Part shown: positions 23,884 to 30,923 of the stretch, piece by piece
How the letters are laid out: the number at the start of each line of letters is the position of its first letter
Numbering within the stretch: the stretch's first letter is position 1
Assembly (NCBI GenBank): GCA_964565895.1
Contig: CAZMGT010000041.1
Coordinates: 1 to 34,503, forward strand
Length of the DNA: 34,503 nt
Source: CAZMGT01 sp964565895
GTDB taxonomy: Bacteria; Armatimonadota; Zipacnadia; UBA1398; CAZMGT01
Reading direction: 5' to 3'
Position numbers and translations under genes: made by a program
The notes under the pieces: generated by a model
Told to the model about the DNA's origin: nothing
Databases searched by the model: none
What the model saw: only the letters and a program-made list of their open reading frames with translations

Positions 23884-24791
23884 TGGTTGCCCAGCGTGCG
23901 GAGCAAGCGGAAAGGCTGTTGGCTGTCCTCGAGCGCGTCAGGCGGATCGAGGTCAAGACCCGCCGCCTGGTGCAGGGGCTGTTCGTCGGGCAGTATCGCA
24001 GCGCGTTTAAAGGCCGCGGCCTGGACTTCGCCGAGGTGCGCGAGTACGACGAAACCGACGACGTGCGCCTTATCGACTGGAACGTTACCGCGCGCACGGG
24101 CGTGCTTCATGTCCGCCAATATGAGGAAGAGCGTGAGCTGACCACCCTGCTTGCCCTCGACGTCAGCCCGTCGGCGGCGTTCGGCACGGTAAACCAGCTA
24201 AAGGCGGACCTCGCCGTGGAGCTCGCGGCGATTATCGCGTTTTGCGCAACGACGAGCAACGACCGCGTGGGGGCGCTTTTGTTCACCGACCGCATCGAGC
24301 TCTTCGTTCCCCCGCGCAAGGGGCGGCGGCACGCGTTTCGCCTGCTGCGCGACGTGCTCAACTGCCAGCCCCAGGGGCGGGGCACGCGGCTCGTTGCCGC
24401 GCTGGAGTTTTTAAACGACGTCCTCAAGCGGCGCGCGGTGGTGTTTTTGGTCTCCGACTTCCTCGACGAGGGATTTGAGCACGAGCTGCGCGTGGCCAAT
24501 GTGCGCCACGACCTGATCGCCGTGGAGCTAAGCGATCCGCGCGAGTTTGCCCTGCCTGATGTGGGGCTGGTGGAGCTGTGCGCAGCGGAGGGCCGCGAGC
24601 GACGACTGGTGGACACAAGCGACCCGCGCGTGCGCGAGGAGTTTGCCCAGCGAGCGGCGGAGGAGCGCCGGCGCCGGCTTGCCCTGCTGCGCAGCTTGGG
24701 CGTCGAGGTGCTCAGCCTGTCTACCGCCGAGCCCCTCGCCCCGCCGCTTGTCCGCTTTTTCCGCGAGCGGGAAAGGAGGCGCGCGCGGTGA
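23883..24791 (+). CDS. DUF58 domain protein of Bat/MoxR operon
   Basis: DUF58 protein (VWA-like fold), regularly encoded after moxR. The family hallmark GRGLDFAEVREYDETDDVRLIDWNVTAR is present in the form GRGLDFAEVREYDETDD and RLIDWNVTAR, followed by LLALDVSPS (VWA-like DxSxS, degenerate) and FLVSDFLDEG. It has no membrane helix and should be cytoplasmic. 302 aa. Start overlaps the moxR stop by one base and its own stop overlaps the GTG of the next gene (GTGA), so the set is translationally coupled. Confidence 0.93.
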   Translation: MVAQRAEQAERLLAVLERVRRIEVKTRRLVQGLFVGQYRSAFKGRGLDFAEVREYDETDDVRLIDWNVTARTGVLHVRQYEEERELTTLLALDVSPSAAFGTVNQLKADLAVELAAIIAFCATTSNDRVGALLFTDRIELFVPPRKGRRHAFRLLRDVLNCQPQGRGTRLVAALEFLNDVLKRRAVVFLVSDFLDEGFEHELRVANVRHDLIAVELSDPREFALPDVGLVELCAAEGRERRLVDTSDPRVREEFAQRAAEERRRRLALLRSLGVEVLSLSTAEPLAPPLVRFFRERERRRAR

Positions 24792-25426
24792 GCCGCGGAG
24801 CACTAGTCGCGGCGCTCGCCCTCGCCGCCCTCCTGCTCGGCGCAGGGTGGGCGCAGCAGGGGGCGCGCGACAGCGCGCAAGACCTTGGCGCGTTGAGCGA
24901 GCAGCAGCTCGTGCAAATGCTGCGCGACGTGCGCGGGCCGGAGCCGCTTAACCTTCCCGTGCCCCCGTGGAAGTGGGCCGCGCTCGCCGCGGCTGCCGCG
25001 CTGCTTGCCGCGCTTGCTGCGCTGGGGCTTGCCCGCATGTTGCGCACGCCGACTCCTGCTCCCGTCGCCACTGCTCCGCTAGAGCCCACGGCGCGCGAGC
25101 GCGCCCTGCGCGAGCTGGAGGAGCTACGCCAGCGCAGGCTGTGGGAGCAAGGGCGATATGTGGAGCTTTCCGACGAGCTTTCGGCAATCTTAAAGCGCTT
25201 CGTCGCCCGCAGCGCGATAGCGCACGCCGAGAACCTCACGACCACGGAGCTCGCGCGCGCCCTGGGCGGGCGCTGGCGGGAGGAGGTTCGCCGGTTGGAG
25301 GAGATCTTGCGCGCCTGCGACGCGGCGAAATTCGCCCGGCAGCAGCGCTTTGCGGCAAACCCGATTGACCTCGCGCGGCAGTTTGTTCTCAGCTCGTCGG
25401 CGGAGAGCGGGGGTGAAGGGCAGTGA
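24788..25426 (+). CDS. Membrane protein of Bat operon (DUF4381-like)
   Basis: A 212-residue protein with an N-terminal signal-like helix (4-22), a short outer segment (LSEQQLVQMLRDVRGPEPLNLP), a second strong hydrophobic helix at about 59-83 and a cytoplasmic helical domain (LRELEELRQRRLW, ELSDELSAILKRFVARS, LTTTELARAL). This layout fits DUF4381-type proteins encoded in MoxR/BatA operons. GTG at 24788-24790 overlaps the DUF58 stop and has AAAGGAGG upstream. Its stop overlaps the batA start. Function is not established; I assign it by position and topology. Confidence 0.82.
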   Translation: MSRGALVAALALAALLLGAGWAQQGARDSAQDLGALSEQQLVQMLRDVRGPEPLNLPVPPWKWAALAAAAALLAALAALGLARMLRTPTPAPVATAPLEPTARERALRELEELRQRRLWEQGRYVELSDELSAILKRFVARSAIAHAENLTTTELARALGGRWREEVRRLEEILRACDAAKFARQQRFAANPIDLARQFVLSSSAESGGEGQ

Positions 25427-26382
25427 GCTTTGCCGCGCCCTGGGCTGCCGCGCTGGCCGGGGTCGTGCTTGCCGCGGCCCTCTGCTGCGAGGCACTTGCT
25501 CGACGGAGGCGCGGCGCGCTGCGCTTGCCCACGTTCTCCGCGCTGGGCAGAGCGGGGCGCCGGGCGTGGCTCGCGCGCTTGCACTGGCCGGTGCGCTTGG
25601 CGCTGTTTGCCCTGCTCCTCGTTGCCCTCGCCCGGCCGCAATACGGCTATCAGGTCGAGGAGGAAAGGCGCAAGGGGATCGACATCATAATCGCCCTGGA
25701 CACCTCGGAGAGCATGAGGGCCGCGGACATGCGCCCCAGCCGCCTAGAAGCGGCCAAGCGCGTGACAAAGCAGTTTCTCGCGCGGTTGGAGAACGATCGC
25801 GTGGGCCTCGTCGTGTTCTCCGGCGCGAGCTATACCGACTGCCCCCTAACGTTCGACTATCGCACCGTCGCCGAGCACGTGGACCAGCTTACCACCGACG
25901 TCGTCTACGAGGAGGGCACGGCGATCGGCGAGGCCATCGCCAACGCCGTCTATCGCTTCGACTACAGCAAGAAACGGACGCGCGTGGTCATTTTAGTTAC
26001 CGACGGCGAGCAGACGGTGGGCGGGCTTTCGCCGCTGGACGGGGCGCGCGTGGCCGAGGCAAAGGGCGTGCGCGTTTATACCATTGGCGTGGGCTCGCGC
26101 CGGGGGACGGTGATCGCCCGGGGGATCCCCATCTATACCCGGCTGGACGAGGAGACGCTGAAGAACATCGCCGCGCTCACCGGCGGCCGCTATTTCCACG
26201 CGGGAACCGCGGGCGAGCTTAGCACGGTGTTCGACGAGATCCAAAAGCTGGAGAAGACAGAGGTAAAGGTGCGCCAGCTAAAGCGCTACCGCGAGGCAAT
26301 GGCGCCGTTCGTCGCCGGCGGCGTGTTGCTGCTGCTCGCGGACATCGTGCTCTTTGGCGCGTGGCTGAGGGTGCTGCGATGA
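25423..26382 (+). CDS. batA: BatA-like VWA membrane protein
   Basis: VWA-domain membrane protein of the Bat (Bacteroides aerotolerance) system. N-terminal helix (8-22), second helix at about 57-73 ending ARPQYG, then a VWA domain with MIDAS residues DTSES (D93, S95, S97), CPLTFDY for the conserved Thr and TDGEQT for the Asp, and a C-terminal helix near 297-316. This three-helix layout with the VWA domain between helices is typical of BatA. 319 aa. GTG start overlaps the preceding stop and the next ATG overlaps its stop. Confidence 0.92.
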   Translation: MSFAAPWAAALAGVVLAAALCCEALARRRRGALRLPTFSALGRAGRRAWLARLHWPVRLALFALLLVALARPQYGYQVEEERRKGIDIIIALDTSESMRAADMRPSRLEAAKRVTKQFLARLENDRVGLVVFSGASYTDCPLTFDYRTVAEHVDQLTTDVVYEEGTAIGEAIANAVYRFDYSKKRTRVVILVTDGEQTVGGLSPLDGARVAEAKGVRVYTIGVGSRRGTVIARGIPIYTRLDEETLKNIAALTGGRYFHAGTAGELSTVFDEIQKLEKTEVKVRQLKRYREAMAPFVAGGVLLLLADIVLFGAWLRVLR

Positions 26383-27389
26383 GCTTTGCTGAGCCGAGGT
26401 GGCTGCTTGCCCTGCTTGCGCTGCTTCCCCTGGCGGCGCTGACCTGGGCCGTGTGGCGCAGCGAGGCGCGCCGGCGAGCGGCGCTCGGCGAGCCGCGCCT
26501 GCTCTTGCGCTCGGGAAGCGCGAGCACGCCCGGGCAGTGCGCGCTGCGCCTAGCCTTGGGCGCGGGGGCGCTTGCCTTCTGCGTCCTCGCCCTCGCCCGG
26601 CCGCAGGTGGGCTTTTTCCGCGGCAAGCTAAAGAGCGCCGGGATAGACGTGATCATATGCCTCGATGTCTCGAACAGCATGCGCGCGGAGGATATTGGGC
26701 CAAATCGCCTCCAGGCCGCCCTGCGCCTGGTGCAGGAGCTGGCCCAGGGGCTGGCGGGCAACCGCGTGGGGCTGGTTACGTTTAGCGACGCGGCGACGAC
26801 CGTCTGCCCGCTGACCACGGACATCGACGCCCTGCTCACCATGCTCGGCTCGGTAGACTTCGACACCGTGGGCCGCGGCGGAACGGCCCTGGCCACGGCA
26901 ATTAGCGAAGCTGCGCGGCGGTTTGACCCCGAGCATAAGCTCGGGCGCGCGCTTGTCCTCATTAGCGACGGCGAGGACAACGAGCAAACTCTTGAGGAAG
27001 CGATCCGCGCGGCCAAGGAGCACAAGATCGTCGTCTATTGCGTGGGCGCGGGGACGGCGAGAGGCGCGCCTATTCCTGAGCCCGGGCCGTTTCGCCTGAG
27101 CTATAAGAAATACCGCGGGCAAACGGTAATCTCGCGGCTGCGCGAGGATGGGCTAAAGCGCCTGGCTCGGAGCACGGGTGGGGCGTATTTCGCCCTAGCC
27201 CGGGCCGATGTCGCTCCGCGGCTGCTTGCCGCGCTTGCCCGCCAGCCGGGAAAGCGCCCCGTGGAGCGAGAGACCGTTCAGCGGCGCGAGCTGTTTCAGG
27301 TGCCTCTCGCTGTCGCTTTTGCGCTGCTTGTCGCGCAGACGCTGGTCGGCGCGGGCTGGCCCGCGCGGAGGAGGGAGCGAGGGCAATGA
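26379..27389 (+). CDS. batB: BatB-like VWA membrane protein
   Basis: Second VWA protein, 336 residues. Two N-terminal hydrophobic helices (8-26 and about 57-75 ending ARPQVG), a VWA domain with MIDAS DVSNS (D96, S98, S100), CPLTTD and SDGEDNEQT, and a C-terminal helix (VPLAVAFALLVAQTLVG). It shares the MSFAEPRWLL-type start with the batA product. The metal-binding residues are complete in both. BatB proteins are expected to form complexes with BatA and the TPR protein at the membrane. ATG overlaps the batA stop (ATGA). Confidence 0.92.
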   Translation: MSFAEPRWLLALLALLPLAALTWAVWRSEARRRAALGEPRLLLRSGSASTPGQCALRLALGAGALAFCVLALARPQVGFFRGKLKSAGIDVIICLDVSNSMRAEDIGPNRLQAALRLVQELAQGLAGNRVGLVTFSDAATTVCPLTTDIDALLTMLGSVDFDTVGRGGTALATAISEAARRFDPEHKLGRALVLISDGEDNEQTLEEAIRAAKEHKIVVYCVGAGTARGAPIPEPGPFRLSYKKYRGQTVISRLREDGLKRLARSTGGAYFALARADVAPRLLAALARQPGKRPVERETVQRRELFQVPLAVAFALLVAQTLVGAGWPARRRERGQ

Positions 27390-28297
27390 GGGCGGCGGTT
27401 GTGCTTGCGCTCGCCGGGCTGTGGGCCGCGGGGTTCTCGCCTATTGACTGGCTCAAACACCCCGCCGAAGTGCACACGGAGAAGGGCATTCGCGCCCTGC
27501 GCGAGGGGCACTACGACGAGGCCCTGCAGCGCTTCGGCGAGGCCGAGCGTCGTCTGCCGCAAAGCCCCGTTCCCCCGCTCGACCGCGGCGTTGCGGCATA
27601 CCGCGCGGGACGGTACGACCAGGCGCTTGAGGCGTTTCGCGCGGCCGCCGAGCGCGCGGAAGGGGAAAACAGTCGGCTTGCTCGCGACGCACACTATAAC
27701 GCGGGCAACGCGCTGTTTAAGCTCGGGCGCTATCGCGAGGCGATCGCTGAGTATGAGCGGGCGCTGGCAATAGACCGAGAGGACGGCGACGCAGCTTTTA
27801 ACAAAAGGCTCGCCGAGGAGCTTTTGCGCCGGCAGCGCGAGCGCCCCACCCCTGCGCCCAGGCCCAAGCAAGGGAGAAAACAGCAAAAGCAGCAGGGGGG
27901 CAGGCGCCGGCCCTCGCCGCAGCCCTCCGCGGGCAGCGGGAAAAAGCAAAGCCAAAGCGAAAAGCAAAGCGCGCGCCAGCGCCAGGAAGAACACACGCCG
28001 CGCAGGGGCATAGCCACGCCGCCCCCCGCGCAGCAGCGGCCGAACCTCCCCAAGCTTAGCGAGGCGGAGGCGGAGCGCATCCTCAGGCTGCTCGAGGAAC
28101 GCGAGCGGAGACGGAGGATGGGCTACGGGCGCAACCGCGGGCTGCAGCGCCTGGAGGAGCTGCAGCGGGAGATGGAGGAGCAATTGCGCAGGCTGTGGGG
28201 CGAGGAGAATATGCCCCGCTTTCCGTTCGAAGACTTCGACCGCTTGTTCGAGGAAGAACCCCCCGAGCCGGACATGGGCGACTACAAGGACTGGTAG
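27386..28297 (+). CDS. BatC-like TPR protein, last gene of the Bat operon
   Basis: Signal-like N-terminus (1-18) followed by three tetratricopeptide repeats at about 30-63, 64-97 and 104-137 (HTEKGIRALREGHYDEALQR, RGVAAYRAGRYDQALEAF, NAGNALFKLGRYREAIAEY). A long Lys/Gln/Arg/Pro-rich disordered region follows, then a charged helix (RILRLLEERERRRR) and an acidic tail ending KDW. 303 aa. ATG overlaps the batB stop. TPR proteins of this kind bind VWA partners in Bat systems. The low-complexity region is not homologous to anything I recognise. Confidence 0.88.
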   Translation: MRAAVVLALAGLWAAGFSPIDWLKHPAEVHTEKGIRALREGHYDEALQRFGEAERRLPQSPVPPLDRGVAAYRAGRYDQALEAFRAAAERAEGENSRLARDAHYNAGNALFKLGRYREAIAEYERALAIDREDGDAAFNKRLAEELLRRQRERPTPAPRPKQGRKQQKQQGGRRRPSPQPSAGSGKKQSQSEKQSARQRQEEHTPRRGIATPPPAQQRPNLPKLSEAEAERILRLLEERERRRRMGYGRNRGLQRLEELQREMEEQLRRLWGEENMPRFPFEDFDRLFEEEPPEPDMGDYKDW

Positions 28298-28321
28298 CCG
28301 CAGCGGGACCTGGGCGGCCGC

Positions 28322-28356
28322 ACCGCCTCGGAGATCCACGAGCGCGCGGTATTTTG
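28322..28356 (+). terminator. Weak terminator-like hairpin after the Bat operon
   Basis: ACCGC plus CTCG (28322-28330) pair with CGAG (28339-28342) and GCGGT (28346-28350), three bases unpaired on one side, followed by ATTTTG. Lies 24 bases after the last bat-like stop codon and before the next promoter. Confidence 0.4.
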
Positions 28357-28384
28357 CACAATTGACACGGTACATTCGGCAGTT

Positions 28385-28413
28385 TTGACAGGGCGCGCCC
28401 GTTGGGTTATACT
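28385..28413 (+). promoter_or_regulatory. Consensus sigma70 promoter of a short transcript
   Basis: -35 TTGACA (28385-28390), exactly 17 bases, -10 TATACT (28408-28413). A second TTGACA lies about 20 bases upstream but is too far from the -10 box. Predicted start near 28420. With the terminator at 28756-28786 this defines a transcript of roughly 365 bases. Confidence 0.8.
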
Positions 28414-28492
28414 GCGGTTGAGGGTGTTCTCGGCACGACGGGGGGACAAGCTAACGGGACATTTCTGGAGACGAGTTGCATGGTGATATACG

Positions 28493-28747
28493 ATGATCTG
28501 GTGCAGGAAGGTGCGGCGCAAGATCGCTGCATTCAAGTGCGAAACATGCAGCGACGCGGTGAAGGTCAACCGGCAATATTTGTGCGGTCGGGCGTTCGAT
28601 GCCCCGGTTGAGCAGGAGGTCGAGAGCAAAAAGGCGAGCACGCCCCAGCAAGGCAGCCGCCGCCGGTCGGGCAGCCGCAGCGGCCGCCGGCGCAGGCCCC
28701 AGGGCGTGCGCATGCGCGAGAAGGCCTCGCGCAACGAAAACAAATAG
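28493..28747 (+). CDS. Small Cys-containing, Arg-rich protein of unknown function
   Basis: Not recognised. The 84-residue product has C4, C16, C19 and C31 (a CETC pair followed by a Cys twelve residues later, possibly a small zinc site), then a hydrophilic linker and a strongly basic Ser/Arg tail (GSRRRSGSRSGRRRR), suggesting RNA or DNA binding. ATG at 28493-28495 has GGTGA six bases upstream; an in-frame stop lies just before it. Third positions are GC-rich as in neighbouring genes. A consensus promoter and an intrinsic terminator frame it. A second frame starting at ATG 28480 (43 codons, GGAG upstream) overlaps and cannot be excluded. A structured RNA is an alternative, but none of the common classes matched. 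Confidence 0.55.
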   Translation: MIWCRKVRRKIAAFKCETCSDAVKVNRQYLCGRAFDAPVEQEVESKKASTPQQGSRRRSGSRSGRRRRPQGVRMREKASRNENK

Positions 28748-28755
28748 CGCGCACG

Positions 28756-28786
28756 AGCCGCGCCCGAAAGCGCGGCTTATTTCTTG
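28756..28786 (+). terminator. Intrinsic terminator of the short transcript
   Basis: AGCCGCGC (28756-28763), loop CCGAAA, GCGCGGCT (28770-28777), then TATTTCTTG. Perfect 8-bp stem followed by a T-rich stretch, eight bases after the stop codon of the small ORF. Confidence 0.8.
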
Positions 28787-29157
28787 TCCAAGCGGCCCTT
28801 TGCGCGCCAACGGGGGGCGTCCCGCCCGCGGAGGGGCGCTCTGGCCCGCGGCGAGTTTGTTATCCGACACTGTATTCTCGCCCATAGCGTTTTTGTCCCC
28901 GCGCTTGTCACGCTCCCTGCCGACGGGGTGTGTTTTTTGCCGAGCTGAGCGCGCCAGCGCGCAGCGGCCCAGGGTACGCCGAGCGACGGCGGTCTGCTGC
29001 TTGTGTTTAGCCCGGAACTGGAGAGCGCGGGGGCAGGGATAGTTGGCGCGGCGGCGCTTGGCCTAGCCGGCGCGGGGCTATGCCTGCGTCGGCGGGCGCT
29101 GGCGTGGGACGCGCTTTCCCTGGCGCTGGCGCTGCTCGTCTTCGCCTGGGCTTGCTG
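28787..29157. other. Intergenic region between convergent transcripts, no supported gene
   Basis: 371 bases between the terminator at 28756-28786 and the end of the polyferredoxin gene on the other strand. A plus-strand frame (GTG 29003 to 29251) encodes two Ala/Leu-rich hydrophobic stretches but lacks a ribosome site and overlaps the opposing gene by 94 bases, so it is not called. Inverted GCGCGC motifs near 28949-28962 lack a T run on either side. No tRNA, promoter or repeat was recognised. Confidence 0.5.
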
Positions 29158-29997
29158 TTACCAAAGCCCCGCTGCTTGGGGGACCAAGCGGCGGTCGCGC
29201 AGGAAGATCGCCTGCGTGGGGCAGTGCGCGCGGCATATTCCGCAGCCATAGCAGCGCAGGGGGTCGACCCTCGCCTTTGCATTTGCGCGGTCCATTTCTA
29301 TCGCGGAAAACGGACACACTTTCGCGCACTCGCCACAGCCCACGCAGGCCTCCCAGCGAACCACGGCGACGTACTCCGCGCGGAAGAAGAGCTTAAGCCC
29401 ATAGTCCAGCGTGCACTGCATGGCATAGCACACCGGCTGCCGGCAGTTGCACATTCCCCCGACAAACGGCGCGACATAGGCCCAAACCGTGTGCACCACA
29501 CCCTCAAGCTCCCACTGGCGCATGAGGGCGAGGGCCTCAGCGGAAGAGATGCGCTGCAGGCCGGCGCCGTCCGGCCCCTCCCAGAAGCTTTTCGGGACAA
29601 GCTCCTCGAACACGCTGGTGTGGGGCAGAATGCTCAGGCCCAGGCAATACGCCCGCTCGCGACGCTCGATGTCGCGCCGGCAAAGGCAGGGGAGGAGCAC
29701 AACGGAGCGCGCCAGGGCGAGCACTTGTTCGACGTCCTCGAGGGGGATGACTTGGCCGAAGTGCTCGCGCTTGGCCCACTCCGTGCCCCAGGCGAGCGCT
29801 GCGCGGCGCACCGCGGGCGAGGCGTTTTTTAGCGCTTGAAGCACGCGCACGGCGGCGGGGACAACGGTTTGAAACTCAAGCAAAAACCGCCGGATCCTCC
29901 GCCGCCGGCGCAGGTCGTTGGCCAGCTCCTCGGCGTAGTTCTTTGCCTGAAGATACCACTTCTTCCCCTCGCCATGCTCCAGGCAAAACTGGCACAC
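29158..29997 (-). CDS. Ferredoxin-type protein with two 4Fe-4S motifs and extra cysteines
   Basis: Cytoplasmic iron-sulfur protein of 279 residues. Two C-terminal ferredoxin motifs: C218, C221, C224, C228 (CVGCGECAKVCP) and C249, C252, C255, C259 (CYGCGICRAHCP). Additional conserved-looking cysteines are at 2 and 5 (MCQFC), 104, 106 and 118 (CLCRR and YCLG), and 183, 185, 190, 195 (CNCRQPVC plus Cys), enough for one or two further clusters. The start MCQFCLEHGEGKKWYLQAKNY resembles a family I know from anaerobes without a defined reaction. GTG at 29995-29997 is preceded by GGGGGAG at six bases. It is the last gene after ilvN and a membrane protein; electron transfer is inferred, the partner unknown. 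Confidence 0.85.
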   Translation of the reverse strand: MCQFCLEHGEGKKWYLQAKNYAEELANDLRRRRRIRRFLLEFQTVVPAAVRVLQALKNASPAVRRAALAWGTEWAKREHFGQVIPLEDVEQVLALARSVVLLPCLCRRDIERRERAYCLGLSILPHTSVFEELVPKSFWEGPDGAGLQRISSAEALALMRQWELEGVVHTVWAYVAPFVGGMCNCRQPVCYAMQCTLDYGLKLFFRAEYVAVVRWEACVGCGECAKVCPFSAIEMDRANAKARVDPLRCYGCGICRAHCPTQAIFLRDRRLVPQAAGLW

Positions 29998-30027
29998 GTG
30001 GCGCTCCCCCGTGCGCTGGTTGTCAGG

Positions 30028-30402
30028 CTAGCGGGAGGAGGGCTTTCCCCCGCCCAGGCGCCGGGCGAGCCGCCCCACGGCGGCGGCCAGCACACCGAGC
30101 GCTCCCCCGAGCGCAAGAGACAGAGCCAGGCAAAAGAGCATTACCGAGACGCGGTGCAGCCCCGCCCTGCCCGTCGCGGGATCCGCTTTGGTGACTAGGG
30201 AAAACGCCTGCCACCCACCCCACACTACCCCGCCGCAGAGCAGAGCGTAGGCGCACCACAATGCACCTGCGCGCCGCAACAGGAGCAAAATGGCGCCGGC
30301 AACAAGCCAGGCCGCACACCACAGGGCGACAGCCCAAGTTAGGGCGTGGGCAAACTGCGCTTGGGAGACGAGCTCCGGCAGGTAGTCGTATTGCCCGGCC
30401 AC
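30028..30402 (-). CDS. Small membrane protein with three helices
   Basis: Not recognised. 124 residues with three hydrophobic segments at about 17-41, 46-70 and 85-110, a short polar N-terminus (AGQYDYLPELVSQAQ) and a basic C-terminus. GTG at 30400-30402 has a purine-rich GGAGGGAAGG somewhat far upstream. It lies 32 bases after ilvN and 30 bases before the iron-sulfur protein gene on the same strand. The pairing suggests a membrane anchor for the ferredoxin-type protein, but no haem or quinone motif is seen. Confidence 0.7.
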   Translation of the reverse strand: MAGQYDYLPELVSQAQFAHALTWAVALWCAAWLVAGAILLLLRRAGALWCAYALLCGGVVWGGWQAFSLVTKADPATGRAGLHRVSVMLFCLALSLALGGALGVLAAAVGRLARRLGGGKPSSR

Positions 30403-30434
30403 CGGCCCGCGCCGCCTTCCCTCCGCGCGCCGCG

Positions 30435-30911
30435 CTATGCCCCGCGGGCGAGGGCCACGCGCCCGCTGCGCGAGGTCTCCTTTATCCCGTAGGGGGCGAG
30501 CATGCGCTCCAAAGCCTCGATCTTCTCCGCATCGCCCGTGGCGGAAACGATCAGGCTCTCCGGCGCGACGTCGACGATCTGCGCGCGGAACACGTTGCAG
30601 ATCTGAATAATCTCCGCCCGCGTGCGCGCCGTGGCGGTAACTTTAATCAGGGCCAGCTCGCGCTCCACGGTGGGGTCCGAGGAGTAGTCGTAGACTTTGA
30701 CCACCTCGATGAGCTTTTCTAGCTGCTTGCGCACCTGCTCCAAGACTTCCTCCGAGCCCTCCACGCAAATGGTCATGCGCGCGAGCTCCGGGCGGTGCGT
30801 GCGGTTTACGGAGAGGCTCTCGATATTTATCCCGCGGCGGGCAAACAGCCCGGCCACGCGCGCGAGCACACCCTTGCGATGCTCAACCAACGCCGAGATC
30901 GTGTGGACCAT
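30435..30911 (-). CDS. ilvN: Acetolactate synthase small (regulatory) subunit
   Basis: Regulatory subunit that confers valine feedback inhibition on acetolactate synthase. The ACT domain (HTISALVEHRKGVLARVAGL, RRGINIESLSV) is at residues 1-75 and the C-terminal domain (ELALIKVTA, IVDVAPESLIVSATGDAEKIEALERML) follows. 158 aa, the short form of the family. ATG at 30909-30911 with GGAGG six bases upstream. Follows ilvB by 12 bases. Confidence 0.97.
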   Translation of the reverse strand: MVHTISALVEHRKGVLARVAGLFARRGINIESLSVNRTHRPELARMTICVEGSEEVLEQVRKQLEKLIEVVKVYDYSSDPTVERELALIKVTATARTRAEIIQICNVFRAQIVDVAPESLIVSATGDAEKIEALERMLAPYGIKETSRSGRVALARGA

Positions 30912-30923
30912 GGGGAGCCTCCT

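Noticed and set aside
28420..28786. tmRNA or RNase P RNA, given the 365-base transcript length
   Set aside because: Neither the tRNA-like ends of tmRNA nor the conserved core motifs of RNase P RNA are present.
28451..28885. 144-codon frame on the minus strand with a plausible-looking start
   Set aside because: It runs opposite to the promoter, small ORF and terminator on the plus strand, contains a low-complexity Ala run, and has no promoter of its own.
29003..29251. Possible small two-helix membrane protein on the plus strand
   Set aside because: No ribosome site, non-ATG start, Ala/Leu-rich composition typical of GC shadows, and 94 bases of overlap with the opposing iron-sulfur protein gene.
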